Shown: positions 59,711 through 64,000 of the stretch, piece by piece
Layout of the letters: each line of letters opens with the position of its first letter
Position numbering within the stretch: position 1 is the first letter of the stretch
Source of the DNA: Gilliamella apicola
Lineage (GTDB): Bacteria > Pseudomonadota > Gammaproteobacteria > Enterobacterales > Orbaceae
DNA: 64,000 nucleotides
Reading direction: 5' to 3'
Assembly (NCBI RefSeq): GCF_000599985.1
Contig: NZ_CP007445.1
Location: 434,001-498,000 of the forward strand
Made by a program: the position numbers and the translations under genes
Notes under the pieces: generated by a model
Database searches by the model: none
Told to the model about the DNA's origin: nothing
What the model saw: only the letters and a program-made list of their open reading frames with translations

Positions 59711-60481
59711 TTAATGGCCTTTACACCAAATAGAGAGAGCTTCACAATCCCAATTTATCATCATTTCACACCATACCGCTCGCCATCGCTTTACGGTATT
59801 GCTCGTCAATTTTAGTTTTTTTTCTATTTGTGTATTGTTTTCGCCTGCTATAAGTAAATTAATAAAGCTTAACCATAATTCAGGTTTGGGTAAACGGTTT
59901 AGTTTAGTATTGCTTAAAAGATTAAAACTATGTCGACATCGTTTACATCTGTAACATGTGCGTTTGCCTATTTTGACCGTTTCAGTTGAGTTACAGTGTA
60001 AACAAATCGGTGTTTGCATATTTAGTAAAGTATTTATTTTTGATTTAATATAATTATGTTGTTCAATCAAGATTGGATTTAAGGTTGTCTGTTGTTTGTT
60101 GATGTACCATTTATATAATGATGAATAATGTAGTTTTAAGTAATTAATTATAGCATGGTCACGGCGCATTATTTTCTCAATTGAGCAGTCAAATACATTT
60201 GCTATTGCTTTATAACTATAGTTTTTTATACGACTAACAAAAATGGTTTCCAACCAGTTAAAAGGCGTTAGACGGTTAAAAGATGTATTGGTTGCTGCCG
60301 TAAAATATTTATAGCAAGTTTTACAATGGTAAGTGGTAATTGGTTTTGAACGGATTAAATGAAAATGATTTTTATCACAAAAAGGACAAACTTCAACATG
60401 TTGCGAAGCTATTCTCTCTAAATCATTACGAAAATCATTAAGCTCTTTATGTAATTCTATCGGTATGAGTTCATAAATCAT
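59711..60481 (-). CDS. Duplicated zinc-ribbon/HTH protein, transposase-like
   Basis: The 256-residue protein contains two copies of one module: zinc ribbon then helix-turn-helix. Copy 1 has Cys32/35 and Cys53/56 with HTH about 87-107; copy 2 has Cys160/163 and Cys179/182 with HTH about 215-235. Both ribbons read C-x2-C ... Y-x-C-K-x-C and are followed by NT-x-x-NRL-x-P. Such ribbons occur at the N-terminus of IS1/IS1595-type transposases and in DUF746-like proteins, but no DDE catalytic domain is present. A DNA-binding role, perhaps derived from a transposase, is inferred. It may be related to DUF746 proteins. Confidence 0.65.
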   Translation of the reverse strand: MIYELIPIELHKELNDFRNDLERIASQHVEVCPFCDKNHFHLIRSKPITTYHCKTCYKYFTAATNTSFNRLTPFNWLETIFVSRIKNYSYKAIANVFDCSIEKIMRRDHAIINYLKLHYSSLYKWYINKQQTTLNPILIEQHNYIKSKINTLLNMQTPICLHCNSTETVKIGKRTCYRCKRCRHSFNLLSNTKLNRLPKPELWLSFINLLIAGENNTQIEKKLKLTSNTVKRWRAVWCEMMINWDCEALSIWCKGH

Positions 60482-60860
60482 TTTTCATTCCCTTGTCACT
60501 AATCAGCTGAAATATTAACAGATTTTTATATAAACATATAGTTTTCCTTAAACTTTTTTACACGCTTAATTAAATACAGGTTGTTAATTTTATGTTGGCA
60601 TAAAATCATTTTAATTATTAATTTTTTGAAATTGATGGAAAAATAAATATTGAATGGATCATGCTTTAAAATTAAAACACTAAAATAAAATCGAAATAGT
60701 GTTAGACACATTGGGAATGTTTGAAGAGTTTTTAAAAATTAACTGCTAATTTTTTAAAAAACAGAATGAACAAATTCAGTAAAATAAATGAAGTCTTTTA
60801 CTTATTAAATAAATATCCCCACTATATAAACATGGGGACTTTATTATGAGTTAATAAATC
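60482..60860. other. AT-rich gap between hemB and the zinc-ribbon gene
   Basis: Both flanking genes are on the minus strand. No convincing gene is present; a 61-codon reading frame on the minus strand looks like AT-rich chance sequence. The left part must hold the zinc-ribbon gene promoter; the right end holds the hemB terminator. Confidence 0.5.
60815..60840 (-). terminator. Terminator of hemB
   Basis: TCCCCA and TGGGGA arms (60816-60821 region with 60833-60838) form a GC stem followed on the minus strand by an AT-rich ATATTTATTT tail, about 20 bases after the hemB stop. Confidence 0.65.
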
Positions 60861-61886
<1,026 letters not shown>

Positions 61887-62046
61887 CTATTTTAATAAAA
61901 ATGGTTTTATTATCTAATTGAGTAGGGAGATTAGCAAATTAATTTGTTATGATACAATAATTGGATATTTTACTTTACAACATATATCTATTAGAGGTAA
62001 AATTGCGCACTAATTTTTAGTCCTTTGTGATATTAAACAAATTTGA

Positions 62047-62274
<228 letters not shown>

Positions 62275-62341
62275 TATTTATACTAAAAGTTTAAATTGAT
62301 ATAACAAGTCAATTTTATCTATTTTTTATAAAAAACTTTTT

Positions 62342-62376
62342 ACAAGCCGTACATATACATACGGCTTGTCGTTTTT
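62342..62376 (+). terminator. Terminator between rpsU and dnaG
   Basis: A 10-bp stem (ACAAGCCGTA / TACGGCTTGT, 8-base loop) is followed by CGTTTTTG, 67 bases after rpsU. An internal terminator at this place also limits dnaG expression in E. coli. Confidence 0.88.
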
Positions 62377-62406
62377 GCATATAGTGCCAATATCGGTTGA
62401 ATTATC

Positions 62407-64000
62407 ATGAAAGGTCTTATTCCTCGCGATTTTATTTTGGACTTGATTGCTCGCGCAAGTATACTTGATGTGATCAGCAAACGTGTCAAAATGAAAAAAA
62501 AGGGGAATAACTATTTTGGTTGTTGCCCTTTTCATGATGAAAAAACTGCCTCTTTTTCATTGAATGAAAAAAAACAGATCTATTATTGTTTTGGTTGTGG
62601 GGCATCTGGTTCAGTTGTGAACTTTTTAATGCAATATGAACGTTTGTCTTTTCCTGAAGCCATTGAAGAATTAGCTAGTATGCAAGGAATTCAAGTTCCT
62701 TATACGGATAATGATAATAACCAATTGGCTCAATCAAAACAGATTGAATCTCGAAATATTCGCCGTGATCTGTATACTTTAATGGCTAAAATAACCAATT
62801 TTTACCAACAGCAATTAGCATTATCAACCTCGATTGATGCACATAAATATCTGGAACAACGTGGGCTAAATACAGAAATTATAGCTAGGTATAAAATTGG
62901 TTACGCACCTAGTTCGAGCCAATTAACTTTTCAAAATATTGTAAAGACCAAAAACGAAGCAGAATTATATGATAAAGCAGGGATGTCAGTTAATAGTGAT
63001 AGAGGTAATCGATTCGATCGCTTTCGCGGGCGAATAATGTTCCCAATTCGTGATAGACAAGGTAATGTGATCGCCTTTGGTGGAAGAACTATCATTAATG
63101 ACTCGGCAAAATATTTAAACTCACCAGAAACGCCTATTTTTCATAAAGGTTTTCAGTTATATGGACTTTATGAAGCTTTAGAAACTAACCGCAATCCGAA
63201 ACAATTAATAATTGTAGAGGGTTATATGGATGTTGTATCTCTAGCTCAATATGGTATTGATTATGCGGTGGCAGCTCTGGGGACAGCAACATCAGAAGAA
63301 CATATTAAACTTCTGTTTAGAGCTACAGATTCTGTAATCTTTTGTTATGATGGAGATAATGCAGGAAGGAATGCTGCTTGGCGAGCACTAAATGTTTTAT
63401 TACCCTGCTTGATTGATGGTAAAGAGATAATATTTACCTTTTTACCTCAAGATGAAGATCCAGATAGTTTTGTACGTAAAGTCGGTAAAACTGGTTTTGA
63501 AGACTACTTGAAAACGGCACCAAACCTATCTAAATTTTTATTTGATGAATTATTAAAGCAAGTTGATTTGAAAACACCTGAAGGAAAAGCTAAATTAAGT
63601 TCATTGGCGCTTCCTTTACTTGAACAAATAAAAGCAAAAGCTTTCCGATTAAACTTATTACAACAACTTGGGCGTTATTTAGGATTACTTGATTTGTCTC
63701 AAATAGAACAATTAATGCAATCAAATCGCCAAAAATATGAAAGTAAGATTTCTAAAACTGTACCAATAGCACAAATGAAGTTAACAACAATGCGTATTTT
63801 GATTGGTTTATTGCTTCAATATCCTAATCTTGCGCAACTTGTGTCTGATATTAATGCTATTGGTCAAGTGAAGATGGCTGGTATTGATATTTTTATTGAA
63901 CTACTTGAATTATGTCAGCGCTATCCTAATATAACTACTGCACAAATATTAACAGAGTGTTTAGAAAGACCGTTTTATAAACAACTTAGTCGTTTAGCAA
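62407..64000 (+). CDS. dnaG: DNA primase, 5' part
   Basis: DnaG makes RNA primers at the replication fork. About 531 residues are seen before the window ends, so only the C-terminal end of the helicase-binding domain is missing. The N-terminus MKGLIPRDFILDLIARASIL leads to the CHC2 zinc domain (CCPFHDEKTASFSL ... CFGCGASGSVVNF), then the RNA-polymerase core (GRIMFPIRD, FGGRTI), TOPRIM (IVEGYMDVVSL, DGDNAGRNAAWRAL, with Asp residues for metal) and DEDPDSFVRKVG. Confidence 0.97.
   Translation, partial: MKGLIPRDFILDLIARASILDVISKRVKMKKKGNNYFGCCPFHDEKTASFSLNEKKQIYYCFGCGASGSVVNFLMQYERLSFPEAIEELASMQGIQVPYTDNDNNQLAQSKQIESRNIRRDLYTLMAKITNFYQQQLALSTSIDAHKYLEQRGLNTEIIARYKIGYAPSSSQLTFQNIVKTKNEAELYDKAGMSVNSDRGNRFDRFRGRIMFPIRDRQGNVIAFGGRTIINDSAKYLNSPETPIFHKGFQLYGLYEALETNRNPKQLIIVEGYMDVVSLAQYGIDYAVAALGTATSEEHIKLLFRATDSVIFCYDGDNAGRNAAWRALNVLLPCLIDGKEIIFTFLPQDEDPDSFVRKVGKTGFEDYLKTAPNLSKFLFDELLKQVDLKTPEGKAKLSSLALPLLEQIKAKAFRLNLLQQLGRYLGLLDLSQIEQLMQSNRQKYESKISKTVPIAQMKLTTMRILIGLLLQYPNLAQLVSDINAIGQVKMAGIDIFIELLELCQRYPNITTAQILTECLERPFYKQLSRLA

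Noticed and set aside
59626..60540. Complete insertion sequence around the zinc-ribbon gene
   Set aside because: The protein lacks a DDE domain, and I saw no terminal inverted repeats or target duplications.
60526..60711. 61-codon reading frame upstream of the zinc-ribbon gene
   Set aside because: Composition is that of AT-rich chance sequence, with no ribosome site and no recognisable domain.

Overview
The window is AT-rich (roughly two thirds A+T by eye) chromosomal DNA from a gammaproteobacterium. Protein sequences and gene order resemble Enterobacterales and Pasteurellales: rpsP-rimM-trmD-rplS, glnA-glnL-glnG, cra/fruBKA, cpxRA, secG-tRNA-Leu(GAG), divergent efp/epmB, rpmH-rnpA-yidD-yidC and rpsU-dnaG. 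The low G+C, the many sugar PTS genes and the reduced versions of enteric operons fit the insect-gut family Orbaceae (Gilliamella-like). That assignment is an inference; no 16S rRNA gene is present.

Layout. 1-5.7 kb: the 5' part of gltB, a long AT-rich spacer, a tandem pair of membrane proteins of the fused-membrane/spermidine-synthase type, and a YhiN-like flavoprotein. 5.7-12.9 kb: a sigma54 activator divergent from a decarboxylase/antiporter/racemase/permease operon that resembles the D-ornithine/D-lysine (dok) cluster of Salmonella, with a textbook -24/-12 promoter and two upstream palindromes. 13-15.8 kb: a MarC-family protein and the rpsP-rplS operon. 15.9-19.7 kb: a mannose-family PTS (manXYZ) with a DUF956 gene. 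19.7-26 kb: a secreted carboxylesterase and the aas-lplT-murQ operon. 26-29.1 kb: an ornithine-cyclodeaminase-family gene and yibN-secB-gpsA. 29.1-33.7 kb: the nitrogen regulation operon with NtrC sites and a sigma54 promoter. 33.8-37.5 kb: an iron-siderophore ABC importer behind a Fur-like box. 37.6-42.7 kb: cra and fruBKA with a Cra operator. 42.7-48.4 kb: a LOG-family enzyme, tRNA-Asn, a beta-barrel protein, an alpha carbonic anhydrase, an unknown gene, and a tyrosine integrase next to tRNA-Leu(GAG). 48.4-58.8 kb: housekeeping genes (secG, thiI, cpxRA, trmL, efp/epmB, rpmH-rnpA-yidD-yidC, nudC). 58.8-60.5 kb: a repeat-containing lipoprotein and a duplicated zinc-ribbon/HTH protein. 60.8 kb to end: hemB, rpsU and the 5' part of dnaG.

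How the genes work together. Two PTS systems (mannose family and fructose) with Cra and MurQ suggest life on host- or diet-derived sugars and cell-wall amino sugars. Sigma54 is used at least twice here (glnA and the dok-like operon). The accessory regions worth a second look are the split spermidine-synthase-like pair, the dok-like operon, the integrase region beside tRNA-Leu and the duplicated zinc-ribbon/HTH gene. I saw no CRISPR array, complete insertion sequence, phage or toxin cluster.
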